Assembly: GCF_000208865.1 (NCBI RefSeq)
Contig: NC_018388.1
Coordinates: 1,798,001 to 1,862,000 of the forward strand
Origin: Neospora caninum Liverpool
Taxonomy: Eukaryota > Apicomplexa > Conoidasida > Eucoccidiorida > Sarcocystidae
Length of the DNA: 64,000 bases
Direction of reading: 5' to 3'
Positions within the stretch are counted from its first letter, which is position 1; each line of letters begins with the position of its first letter. Shown one piece after another: positions 24,101 through 35,300 of this stretch. The position numbers were made by a program, and so were the translations under genes. Below the pieces are notes generated by a model. It saw nothing but the letters and a program-made list of their open reading frames with translations, was not told the origin of the DNA and did no database searches.

Positions 24101-25873
24101 AACAGGATCATATTTCCTCGAGCGGTCAGTTCACACGGCAAGCGCCTGCACGCGTTTGCACGGAGTGCTGCTCTAAACCCATCTGTTTCCCCCCTCCACA
24201 GTCTTTGCACACAGATTGCACCTACACCAGATCAAGGATAGCAAATTATCATACGTCCTCACGTAAATCATCTCCGGGTGATGAAACGCATTCAACACTT
24301 GAGAACGTCACGCACGCGAACTAAATAGGTGCGCTGGTAAGGGACACGTGCTTTGACTGTCAGGAGGAGCATTCTGAGATACACCCAGACCGATAACCAG
24401 CTCAGGCGCTTTGATCATAAACGTGACCGCGTTCCCACGGGTTTTCACGAAACTGCTCGGTGGAGTGTTCACAGAAATCCCCCTGTGAGAGTGATAAGCT
24501 GCGTCGATATCCAAGACGCTTTGCCAGGCTCCCCTTGTGGTAGCCGAAGTGCGCCTTCAGAAAAGACCCAACAGGTAGCAGAAAAAAAAGTGCAGCAGGA
24601 ACGAAAAGCGAGCAAGGCCGTAGGGAGTGAAACAAATTGCGGGAGAAGTCTTCTCGCCACCACTGCTGGCGCTGCATGCGCAACATCTGTACTGTGCTAA
24701 GCGACTTTACGTCAACCGGTATGACGAAGTTAACCGGACGCAACAACCCTGTCTTCGCTTACAAAGGCTGAACCATGCAGCCTCATGAACTCCTGATTAT
24801 TGAATGCCTGCTGTCGAAGCCAGTAAGTCAAAGTGTTTCTCAGGATATCATCTACGCGAGGTCCAAACGGCGTGTGTCTGTGGGTAGGCGCCCCAAGCGT
24901 TGTGAAGAAAGAGCAGCATACTCGGTTGTCGCCGCTTTGATCGAGGCGTGTGAAGGGGGAAGCTACCCTCCGCTCACCCTCAACTTAGGCAGCTGTGGCA
25001 CTTAGTGTTGTTATTTAAAAGCTTAGTGAACACGGGAGTAAATCGATGATGTGCGCCTTCAACGGTTCCCCCAGTGGATACACATCGCTGCTGGGTTTCA
25101 CAGATTCACGGAGCTCGAAGGTCATACATAGTTTGTGCAACCCACTCACTCGAAGCATCAACCTCGAACTGGCTACTTCGAGCGTTCATGATTCTTCTTT
25201 GTAGCGCTGGGACGGACTTCATACAGGACACTAGTGGCAGGAACCGTGCGCTTCAGCGATCTTTGCTTTGTCGCTGCTATACAGCAAACTCGAGATCCGT
25301 TGTGCAAATGGCGGCATCGCTCATTCTTTGTCAGGGAATTGAACAAGCAGTACCGCCGGAGGGCGAGAGACCTCCCACACGCGTTAAGTCATCGTAGGGG
25401 TAATGAACGGTTGTGTATCCCTGGTCGTACCGGCAGGAGAAAACGAATACTTTCACTAGAAGTGATGGGGTATCCTTCCCACAAGTAACCTGGGTTCGTG
25501 GCATAGCCGAAGACACGAAAATGCATAACCAGCAAGGTCTCGAAGGAGTCCAGTTACGGTAGCACAACCGTGAAAAAGCCATAGTTATCAACGAAGGTTT
25601 TTCGCTAAATTCGGGAGGCACCACACGATGTGGAAGTCGTGGAAGCCGAATGTCCTGCACCATAAATTTTGCAACAGGAAGGGTGCTTCGTCGGCGGAGC
25701 CCTCGTACCGCATGATGCCCATCAGGCTCCACAGGGTGCGATAGAAAACTGCGTTGCAGAACGAAAGCGAGGTCCGGAGCATAAACGCGATGCCGGATAC
25801 TTCCCTCAGCTCGTAGTGGCCTTGATGTGTGAAAATCCATGCTGTTTGACATGATACGCCGTTCCTGGTCACT
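21132..25873. other. 4.7 kb with no convincing gene, several exon-like stretches
   Basis: The sequence is less GC-rich than the flanking genes. No open frame longer than about 210 codons occurs. Exon-like segments with splice signals are the plus ORF 21464-21841 (ATG to a GTAAGC donor), plus 23463-23677 (TTGCAG acceptor to GTATGT donor), plus from 23866, and minus 22272-22181. They do not join into one model, and open frames overlap on both strands, so no CDS is called. Confidence 0.4.
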
Positions 25874-28800
25874 TCAGTGATCTTCGTCGACTTCCAAAAA
25901 GGCGTACAGGTAGTCTAGCCGGGCAATGACTTTGTTCAAAGTCTCTTCCAAGATATTTTGGCGTTCCTCAATATCGCTCAGGCGTCCGTTGAGTCTCCGC
26001 CGGAAAACTATACACAGGAGACAGAAAAGAGGCAGCCGGGCGCAACGATCACAGGGCTTGCAAATCGGCAGACCACGTGTGTGTGACACCATCTTGAGCA
26101 ATCCCCGGAACGAGCGGCCACTGTCGACGGTGTGCTCTTTCCTTCGCAGGCAGTGCAGAGCAGAAAACAAGAGAAAAAGAGAGCTACGGAGGATGCAGGA
26201 GCAGAAGAACGGCAGGAGGAAAAACGTACGTTTCCTTCCTTCCTGGCGCTGCCACTGAACTACACAGTCGTTTTAAATTCACTCAAAAGAGGGGGAGGTG
26301 CTGAGTCCGACACCAAGGAAAAAAGTGCTCCTATTCCCTGCGCGAGCATGCGTATGCTTGGCCCTTCTGAAGAAATCCACGCGTACTTCTACCGCCTAAA
26401 ACACTCACGTGCATACGAAAACATCAGCGCTTCAGTGCGTGGTTACTCACCCTCGTCCACGCCACATTTTGCAGAGTCCAGTAGACTGTCTTGAGAAGAA
26501 ATGGACTGCTTGAGCGCAGCGATCCGCCGGCGCACAGTGTTGGCTCGAGTGAGAGAATCTGCGACTGAATCGCCAAAAAGTCGCGAATGACTGTCGGCGC
26601 GCAGCGAGTCGCTGATCTCAGAGGCCACGGAGAGTGCTCGGTTCGGCTGCAAATGCGGAACCAAAATAACCACACGAAGGCGTGTGATCTGCCGAAATGA
26701 ATACGGGACTACAATCGCGTGAAACCGTGTCACTTGCAACAAGTAAAAGTTGTACCTGAGGTACTATGGCTGCGCAGGGACAAGGAACTGACTCGTCCTG
26801 ACGGAAGAACACCACACTAGAGCAAGCGGCCCACTTGCTGCCGATGCACATCCGTGCCGTCGAGCTCCCCTCAAGATAAAACACGGGGTTCGATGTCCAA
26901 GGCGTGCGGCTCCTGCCAATGCAGTACGGCACCAAGCCCGAGCTCGTAGCAACCGGAATTTTGGTTGGGGTAGGTTTCACAAGAAGCAGAAACCAGACGC
27001 ACCGCGTTTGCCGCTTGGAGTAACATGTCGAGTTTCTGGAGGCCATAAATCTGTGGTCGTTTCATCTCCGTGTCCAGTCTGGTGGCCAGCTCCTGAAAAC
27101 GCACGCAAGACCCACCCGACTGACCGAAAGGGTACACCCGCCTTATCGTATTCGTCTCAACAAGTCACACGATACAGCCCGCCAAGATCTTGAAAGCCGT
27201 CCTCTGCACTACATGAAATCCTATGCGCGGAAACGGCGACTCCCGCAGGCGCGTCCCTCTTCTCTATCGATGTAGAGGCAATCTCATTCATCAGCCGTTA
27301 CCTTGGCAGGACGCATAATGGCGTCAAGGCTTGGACTTGTGAACATTTGCGCATCCTTGTAGTACCACTGCCCGTTCCTCTCTCCAATTGCAAAATACAC
27401 AAGTCCGGAGGCACTGGCAACATCCGGCGGCGGTTGTAGACCTCCGAGGACGATGTCTTTCACAGTCGGCCCCATAAAGCCGCCGCATATCTGAATGCGG
27501 CCTCGTTCCAGTTCTGCAGAAAAAAGGAACGAAACGACGACAGCCGCTAGCACTTCGAGACAGAAGACTCTTGTCGATGAGGGACCCCGTCACGCCCGTC
27601 TTGGAGCGCGATTTGAATCGTCCATCCACTGCCTGCATTTCGAGCCATGAGTGGTTGGCGAATCAGCATTCACGACTCAAAGCTCGCATCCCACAGAGAG
27701 AGTAACTCTAGATTCACACGGATTGGCATGAAACTAACGAACCCCGGGTTTCGGCTGGTATTGCTTTGATCCTGCAAAATAGGCGAGTAATCCCCCACTC
27801 GCGCACGGTATGAAGTGCTGCTACGAACCGGTTGAGTGGTACGCAGCCTTCTGTGCGTGAAATAATTCTGCCAACCCAAACGCCACTATATGTGCTAGAA
27901 TAACACGGTCGCAACGAAGTCACGAGGTCGCTGCTGGTGGCCCCGTGGCTGAACAAACCTTTTTTTTAATCGACTCGCTGAATTTGTGGTCTCAATAACC
28001 AACAGTTCGTCACTACGAGATGGACTCGGATTCAGTTCTAGACTGTGTCTTTTACTGAATCCAACTTGTACTCCGCTTGTCATGGCCATCATTCGTGCAT
28101 GAAGTATCACGGCGTCAAGCAGGAAATGCTACACATCCTACTCGGTAATGCATTGACATGGCTATCGTTCAGGCACTCAGCTCGTTATCGAGAGTCACTC
28201 ACGAGCCTTGAACCATGAATTTGTAATCTAAATGGTTTGCGATCGAACCGCAGCCGAGTGGCATATACACGGGTCAACCCGGTGTCATTCAACTCAGAAA
28301 GAGGCACCAGAAAACTCGACCGCGTCCCCCCGGAATCTCCATACCAAACATCAGGCGCTTCGTTACCCACCTCAAAGGGCGAACTGAAGGTAACGGTGCG
28401 TCCCTACAATCGACGGACGCGGAGAGGATGTTCCACTCAAACCCTGCAATGCGTCTCTTTCCCTGTACTGTAGAACTCCCTCAACCTTACCAGGCAGAGA
28501 AAGGCCCAGTGTGTAAACAGCCGCAGCCAGAACGATGGTGGAGCACTCTTCCGGAATGCGCGTCAAATCCATAGCCAGGGAATTGGTAGCGACATTCAAA
28601 GAGAATGCGCCGTTCGCCCCCTCCGTGTTCCGGTAAAACACGCAGTCAAGATACTTGCATTCCTTGTCATACAGCAAAGCGAACAAATCTGCGCGGAGAG
28701 ACATTCACACGCATCCGGAAACAGTAGCCGCAGGTTTCTTTCCATATACAGACTCCTTCAGAGCCTACGCCTTGGCCTGGATCGAATCAGAAGGACTCTT

Positions 28801-30099
28801 TTGACGTCAAGACCCCAGGCAAGGCTCCTGGCGAGTCTGTTCTTTTTCGTTTGCGATTCTGCGAGGGACTGTCAATTGCGTGTCGGCCCCAATGGATTCA
28901 TGGTGGAAGTGCGAGGGAGGAAGTCACGAGTCTCCAGAAGTGACCTGGAACGCAATTGCCATCCTGTGCGGTTGTTCCCCCAAGCCGAACTGCCAGCGGT
29001 GTGTGAACATGGCAAGGAATGTCGCCAGAGGGAAGGGTCAGTCTTCCCAGATAAGCTTTTCTGCACAGTACACAGCTACGTGGATTTCGAGCCTATCCCG
29101 CACGATCCGACGTACGAATGCTTCCCACGGCCGACCACCCTCCTGATAGCGAAACGAGTTCTGGAAGACGCGGTGGGAGTCTTGTAGGTGTGAAAAACGG
29201 TATTACCGAGTTCGACGCCGGCGGGGTACGCATCCTCATCATAGTAGAGCTGAACGCGCATTTGCTTCATGGCCTCGGGTGCCTTCCCTGACGGAAATGT
29301 TGACCACACAAAACCAAGAATGGAATTGCGGTCAAAGAATATTGCCGGCCGAACCAGCACTTGACCACTGTCGACGGATCGGTGATACGCTTCTACCTTC
29401 GTATGCACCAGAGAAGCCACGAAAGTACGGCCACACACATCGGCGGTCCGAGGCAAAAGAGTTGCTACCCAGCGTCAAATAATCGGCCAGTCCGTGAGCC
29501 TTTCTGCTGGAGGAAGGCGGCAATATCGTTCTGACGATTTGTCTCGAACGATGTGGCAACGTGCTGCAATCCACGAAGTGTAAGAGCACACAGAACGCAG
29601 CTCTGTGCAGCGGTTTCCTCAAGATGGGCAAGACGCCAATGCTTGCCACTTAAAGTTAGATTCGGTGCGGATGTTCGAACGCTTCAAGTCCACGGAGATA
29701 GGCTACCAAGAAGCAGCTAGATAATGAGAGCATGGCGGCCACGTAACCGTTGCCACGATCAAAACCCGTCTCTGTGTCTCCAAAGGTTCGTCACTGCATC
29801 TGCCTCAGCTGTTCTCCTAAGCGGCTGATGGCTGATGTCTCTTTAAACGCCGCACACGGCCTATCTGAAGCGAAGGTTCCCGTGATCGCACCTGTGTCAG
29901 ATTTCGAAATGGAGGCCTCCGGTTCCGCGTCGGTTGTTTTTGTTCCCAGACGGCCGTAGAAGGATCCTCGGTGGGCGACACTCCCCTTCTTTTTAGGGCC
30001 GACACTGCCCATCGTAGTTAGCTGTTCATCGTCCTCATTCCCAACATACGTCCCGTACCCCGTAGTCCCGAGTCGGACGAGGCCTCCCGTCGTCGCCAT
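25874..30099 (-). CDS. TerD-like domain protein, thirteen exons
   Basis: Model: 30099-29795, 29648-29469, 29367-29207, 28688-28486, 28403-28203, 27771-27674, 27628-27594, 27513-27302, 27092-27003, 26869-26756, 26646-26451, 26007-25874; one more short exon is possible near 27200. Twelve exons are listed, about 642 residues, phases consistent. The start is an AAAATGGCG context. Exons 3-5 together resemble a TerD domain: GVELDLFALLYDKECKYLD and CVFYRN match the DLDAS...FVFYNN block, MDLTRIPEECSTIVLAAAVY matches the strand after the calcium-loop region, and VYATRLRFDRKPFRLQIHG matches the closing hairpin. A second segment (GLVYFAIGERNGQWYYKDAQ) may be a related hairpin. The C-terminus (exon 13) is a coiled coil ending LYAFLEVDEDH. 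TerD proteins are known in bacterial tellurite-resistance clusters and in Dictyostelium cAMP-binding proteins. The exon 4/5 and 9/10 junctions are uncertain. No signal peptide or membrane segment is seen. Confidence 0.6.
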
Positions 30100-31033
30100 T
30101 TTGCTTAGCAAAACCTGATCGAAAACAAGGTCGCAGTGTTTCACAATTCAGCATATAAAAGATGAAGATGAGGACACGGTGAGGAATCGCCGCAGTGAAA
30201 CGGCTACACTCGTCTCGCGGCAGTCAAAGTAAAGACGTCAGACTTCGAAACCTTCGTGTAGCTTCTCTTAGCGTAGGTGCATAAGGCGTGCATCGAAAAG
30301 GCAGTAACACACAGGGAAAGGGTTGCCGCAGAAATCCGAGGAGAACGGCGCAAACGCGGTGAGACTTGCGGAGTGAACGCATGAAAATGCAGTGTTTCCA
30401 CAACGTGGCGGCGTGAATGTACGTGAAGTGCGGTTCCTTCAAGAAATCAGATTGCATCTGTCTCCGTCTGAAAGAGGTCTTTGGGCCGTAAAAGAGAGTC
30501 GCGAATGTCCAGTTACACGCAGACGCGCGAGTACCGCCCGTCAAGCTCCGGTGACGCACGGTAGGAAAAATAGTACGCTCAGCGGCAGGCAAAGAAGATT
30601 GAGAATCATTTGGTCTCGCCCGCGACTTACAGTATATCGCAGTTGACTTCAGCGCGAAAAACACAAAGGAGAAAAGAGAAAATGCTGGACAGTGCCCTCT
30701 GGAAAAGCGTTCATCTGGGGTGCTTTTTCCCAGGTCTTGTAGCGCCGATGTAAAAACCTTGCTGTGCCGCCAGTACTTTCGCGTGGCGGCAAAATGCGCA
30801 CTTTCCACTTTTCAGCGCCTCAAGAGTTTTTTCTGGAGTCAGAAACCAATCGGAAAACCCGTTTTTACCTTCCGGTTACAAACGTATTTGCTTCCGGCAG
30901 GAGCCTGCAGTCACAGGGTCAGTCACGCGAGCCTGACCCCGAGGCTGACCCCTGTGTGGACGATGCAAGAGAAAATACCTAATTAAACCCGCGGACAAAC
31001 TTCGGAGTACAGACGGGTGAAGTCCAATGTGGT
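30100..31033. other. intergenic upstream of the TerD-like gene
   Basis: Sequence between the TerD-like start codon and the possible small gene on the same strand. It should contain the TerD-like promoter. I see no exon or repeat in it. Confidence 0.5.
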
Positions 31034-31818
31034 TTAGTATAGCATTGGCAAAGGTTCGCTTCCTGGGAGAGAGTCAAGGAGGGACCCTGTCCTGTCCCTG
31101 ATCTTTTGACCATCGATGATGGGAACGGCTGCAGCCTGATAGCTAGTTGCTAGACGCTCCGCGGGAATTTGAGGGATTCCGTTTTGTGGCCAGCACAGAC
31201 AACCGCTCGCCCAAGCTTGGGACACCTCTTTTAGGTGGGAGAGAGGCGTCCGCAAGCGACTGGCGGCCATGCACAAGTGAGCAGAATCCTTTCCAGTGGA
31301 GAGTTTGGCTCTTAAAACTCAACGGACGGTGCTGAAAAGCGGAGTATTTGCAAGGCGGTAGTCCACTGCGAACGGTGTCTGCGGTATCTCCGGGGACTCC
31401 CGGTTAAATTCGCCGTCTTCCTATTCGTGTCACTCAGAAGGCTTACCACTAGGTTCAACGGGGCCCCAGTCTCTCGGATCTGTTTTGCATTCGTCAAACA
31501 ACGATAGACGGTTCCGTAACCGCTGCGGCTGTCTCTGATCTGGAACCGAGAACCGTTGACTAAACGCGGCTCGGCTGCGATGTCTGCACATTGCGCTGCT
31601 GATGTCTTCAACGCGCCGGACACCAACCAGTGGAAAGCTCTAGCAGTGAACGTACTTTTGCCTATCTCGATCCTTGGCAACTGCGTCTCCACCTTCCCTC
31701 TGTACGTTCTTTCCCCTCTCTGCCTCTGTCTTTTTCTTGCACACGTCTTGACCGTATTCCCGGCTCTTGAAATCGCCACCGCGCCGCCCGCACTGAACGG
31801 CGCCGCCTGCAACTCCAT
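31034..31818 (-). CDS. small hypothetical protein, two exons (weak)
   Basis: Model: 31818-31447 and 31135-31034, about 157 residues; ATG at 31818, donor GTG|GTAAGC, acceptor CTATCAG|GCT, phase 0 at the junction, TAA stop. The first part is basic (ARKRQRQRGERTYRGK); a stretch with SGYGTVYRC looks superficially like a kinase glycine loop, but no other kinase motif follows. No signal peptide, membrane segment or domain is recognised. Its start lies about 520 bases from the start of the plus-strand GH27-like gene, so the two could share a divergent promoter. It may equally be a chance open frame. Confidence 0.28.
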
Positions 31819-32335
31819 GTCTTCCTCAATCCGTCCGAATTTTCAGGCCGTTCTGGAAACTCTACCAAGGTCTGCGCCGGTCGTGGAGAACTGAAAAACA
31901 CAAAATAGGATCTTTTTCTCCTCCACACAACCTTGACTTTTTCCGGAAAACGTTCCATGGCAGAGAGGCGGCTGTCCACCCTCCTGTCAGAAGAGTGGTT
32001 CCTGGGCACGACACTCCGCACCCCCGCCGAGATTCCCGGTTACGCCTTTTCTCTCAAGATCTGTTCCACACGTTCATTTCCGTCTTTTTCGCTCGTCCCT
32101 TTGCAGTTGAGCAAACGTCTAGCGTTTGCTTCAGCGCCTCCGGCCTCGCGTACTACAGTTGTCTTGCCTACCTGTGCAAGTCCCACCAGAAGCCTTGCCG
32201 CCGAATTTACTGGCTCGTCGGTTCTGCGACTCTTCAGCTCCGTCCAAATGTTACAATCTGTTTTTCGGTCTTGAGTTGAGTCGTTTCCGCTCATCTACAA
32301 CGTTCAGAGCCGGTTTCCGCCATTCAGAGAACAAG
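31819..32335. promoter_or_regulatory. putative promoter/5' UTR of the GH27-like gene
   Basis: 517 bases between the possible minus-strand start at 31818 and the plus-strand ATG at 32336. No TATA box or known element is claimed. It contains pyrimidine-rich stretches and short open frames only. The call rests on position alone. Confidence 0.3.
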
Positions 32336-35300
32336 ATGTCAGGACTGCGCGCCGAGGCGTCCTCGGGACCGTCTCGCCGTCGGTTGGTCAGCCATCCGAC
32401 TCGAAGGTGCGCCTGCCTTCTGGGGCTCGTCGCGTTCTCAACCTCTATTTCGTCGCCTCTTCCTACGGACGCTTCGCTCGAGCCGAGTGATCCGTTCCAG
32501 AGCGTTCTGCCTCTGCTAAGGGAGACGGTCCAACTGGAGCAAAAATTGCTTCACGACGCGTTCGACGACGGGACAGAGGAGGAGGCGTCGTCTCAAACCA
32601 AACGGGAAAGTGAACCAGTACCTGTTGTGCACACGGAACGCCTGATAGGCTGGACCAGTGCGAGCTGGCCAGGTGCGTTTTCGAGGGCTTTCGGCGCGGG
32701 ATGAGCTGTCTAGGTTCACACAAGTGTGGTGTTACGCCTTCACAACATATACATATATATATATATATATATATATGTTGAAGGAAAGCTATGTACATCG
32801 GAACTCCGAATTTCCTTTCCCATGTGTGCTTCACTGGTACCACCACAGTGCATGCATCAGTTTGTCGTGGTCACTCAACTTCGGTTCCGCGTCAGATTTA
32901 TCGGATAGCGGAACCGCAAGACATCCCGGCGGCCTTCCACCCATTTCCCTGATGTTCCAGGCTTCGTCCACTCCCGCATTCTCTCGTGTCAGGTGACTCG
33001 GCACTTCCCTTACGGTCTTGTTTTGGCTGTCCGTGAACATCGCGGCCTCGCTGTGTTGAATTTGCAGCCTGCAAGGACGAGGACCTCGGCGACGAGAGGC
33101 AGCTCCGCAGGATCGCCAGTCGTCTAGGCGAGTACGAATTCCAGGCGGCAGGCTACAACTCTTTTGTGCTCGATGGATGCTGGGCACTACCCGAGCGAGA
33201 CAGCCGGGGTCGGCTGCAGCCTGACCCCGAACGTTTCCCGTCGGGCATCAAGGCGCTCGTTGACTTCGTCCACGGCAAAGGCCTCCGCTTCGGGATTGGA
33301 ACACCTCTCGACAACAGCTGCGCGGAACTGCACACTCTCGGTGTCCGGTAGGTTTCCGCGCAGAACCCTCCAGGGACCGAACACAACGCTGCATTCTTCA
33401 CTTCTTCCCTGCGTCGCTCGTACCCAACGCGTCCAGATTTGAAGCAGGCTTCTTGTCCTGGTTCCTGTCCTGGAATAGCCTCTGAAAAGTACTCGGAAAT
33501 CCCTTTGGCGTCGAATGGCCTCTGACGCATCGCGAGGAGAAGTCCAGAGGTCGAGGCTTTGGGCTATCCGAAGGCAAGCGGCGTCTCTTCTCCACCACCC
33601 GCCCCGTCTTGGTTTTCTGTTTCATTTGTCGCGGGGCAGAGGAGCCGCAGTTCGTTACAGATGAGGGCTCCACTGCAAGAAAAATGCGGTGTTTTTTTCG
33701 GTGCAGTCTTTTCAGTTGATTCAGGTTTTTGTGCCTACGCATGCGTCTCTGCGTCTGTGCTTCTTTGGGCTTCCCGTGCAGTGCCGACCCAGAACAGGAT
33801 GTCGCTCTTTTCACAGAGTGGGGAGTGGACTTCGTCAAGGTAAGCTCTGCCTGTAGGTCTGTCTCAGCTGTTTGTAGCCTCCCCTTGGCGTCCGTTTGTT
33901 GCATTTTAGGCTTCGCGTAGTTTACCCGTATGGTGTACCCGCGCAAACGCCCGTCTCTGCGTTGTCTCTGGACTCGTGCTGGGATTTCCTGCGTCCACCG
34001 CATGTTCGTTGTTCTTGTGTCGCCTCGCGTTCGCAGGTGAACGCCTGTGGCGCCCCTACTCGCAGTATCCATGAACCGGTCGCGAAGTGGAGAAGCGTTA
34101 TCAACGCCCAGGTGTCGGACCGAGTCCCAGACCTCGTCTGCAGCTGGATGAGCGAATCAGGCAGCTCCATGCCGTAGGTGTCGGTGACCGCTTCCCGCGG
34201 CGTTCTGCCGCGCTTTCTTTTCTTCGTGCACGCAGAGGTGGACACGTCAAAGTGAAACGTCCTGCCTCACGCCAGCGTACCGTAACACAGGAGGGTGTCG
34301 AAGTGCCGTGCCTTCTGTCCGTGGCAGGCCGTGGGTTTGGAGGCGGTTTTCAGGCTGGGTTTGCCGCATTCCGTCGTGGTTGCAGAGGCCTTAAAACGCC
34401 GCGAAGGCTTTCTATAGGCGATTGCGGGGGTAAACACGTGTGTGTGTGCCCGTGGTATGGGGGAAACGGAAGTTGCTTTTTACGTGGTGCATCTTTTCGT
34501 TTCCTCACGTGAGATCCTCTGTGTGGATATTTCTGCTGTCCCTCCCTCAGCGAAGAGCAGTTTTACACAGGTGAGGTTTTCTTAGTCTCGAGTTGCTACC
34601 GCTTTGTTCGGGCCACCCAGAACGGTTTGCCGTTCCACAGCCTTCCTAGTGGATTGCCGTTTGCACGCGTCTAAAACACGATAGTCACCCAGCTGTCGTG
34701 TTTTGCTTCTCGCCTTTTCGTTGTCCATCTTCTCTTCCAAGTTGGTTCGTTCGGTAGGCGGAAAACGTCCCTTCTCATCCTGCAGTCTTCTCGTCTTCGA
34801 GCTTGAGCCGAAACGGCCGCGCTGTCTGCTCCCGTGCGCCTGTCTCAGGCCAGGTCCAGTTCGAGCTCGACGAACTCTCAAAAGCGTGCAACGTACTCAA
34901 TGTCTTTGAGCGGACGCCTCCCACGTGGGAGAAGATGAAGAACATGTCGGCCGTCTGGGAGGCGAAGGTCCGCGGCGTGGCGTCGATTCGGCAAAAGCCG
35001 TTCCAGATGAGCTGGAGCCCGCAATATCTTTCGGTACTTGCCACACATACAACCAGAGAATAGATTCTGCGAAGGACGGAGAGCACACTGCCGCTCAGAT
35101 CTGCTTTTTCTCGCAGAAACGCGTGATTGTTTTGGAGAGAACGCTCTCCCGCGACGAGGGTGTAGCGTCTGCAGGAAACGCGGGGGAGCGCGGAACTGAA
35201 ACGCAAAAAGCAAAGCCGGGACAGAAGAGAAGCCCCCCAGGAAGAGTACATCGGTGGAGGGAGACGACATGGCGCGAGAACACGAGTAAACGCGTAACGC

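Noticed and set aside
31447..31560. Kinase glycine-loop-like string (GYGTVYRC) on the minus strand
   Set aside because: No catalytic-loop or DFG motif follows anywhere nearby; a chance match.
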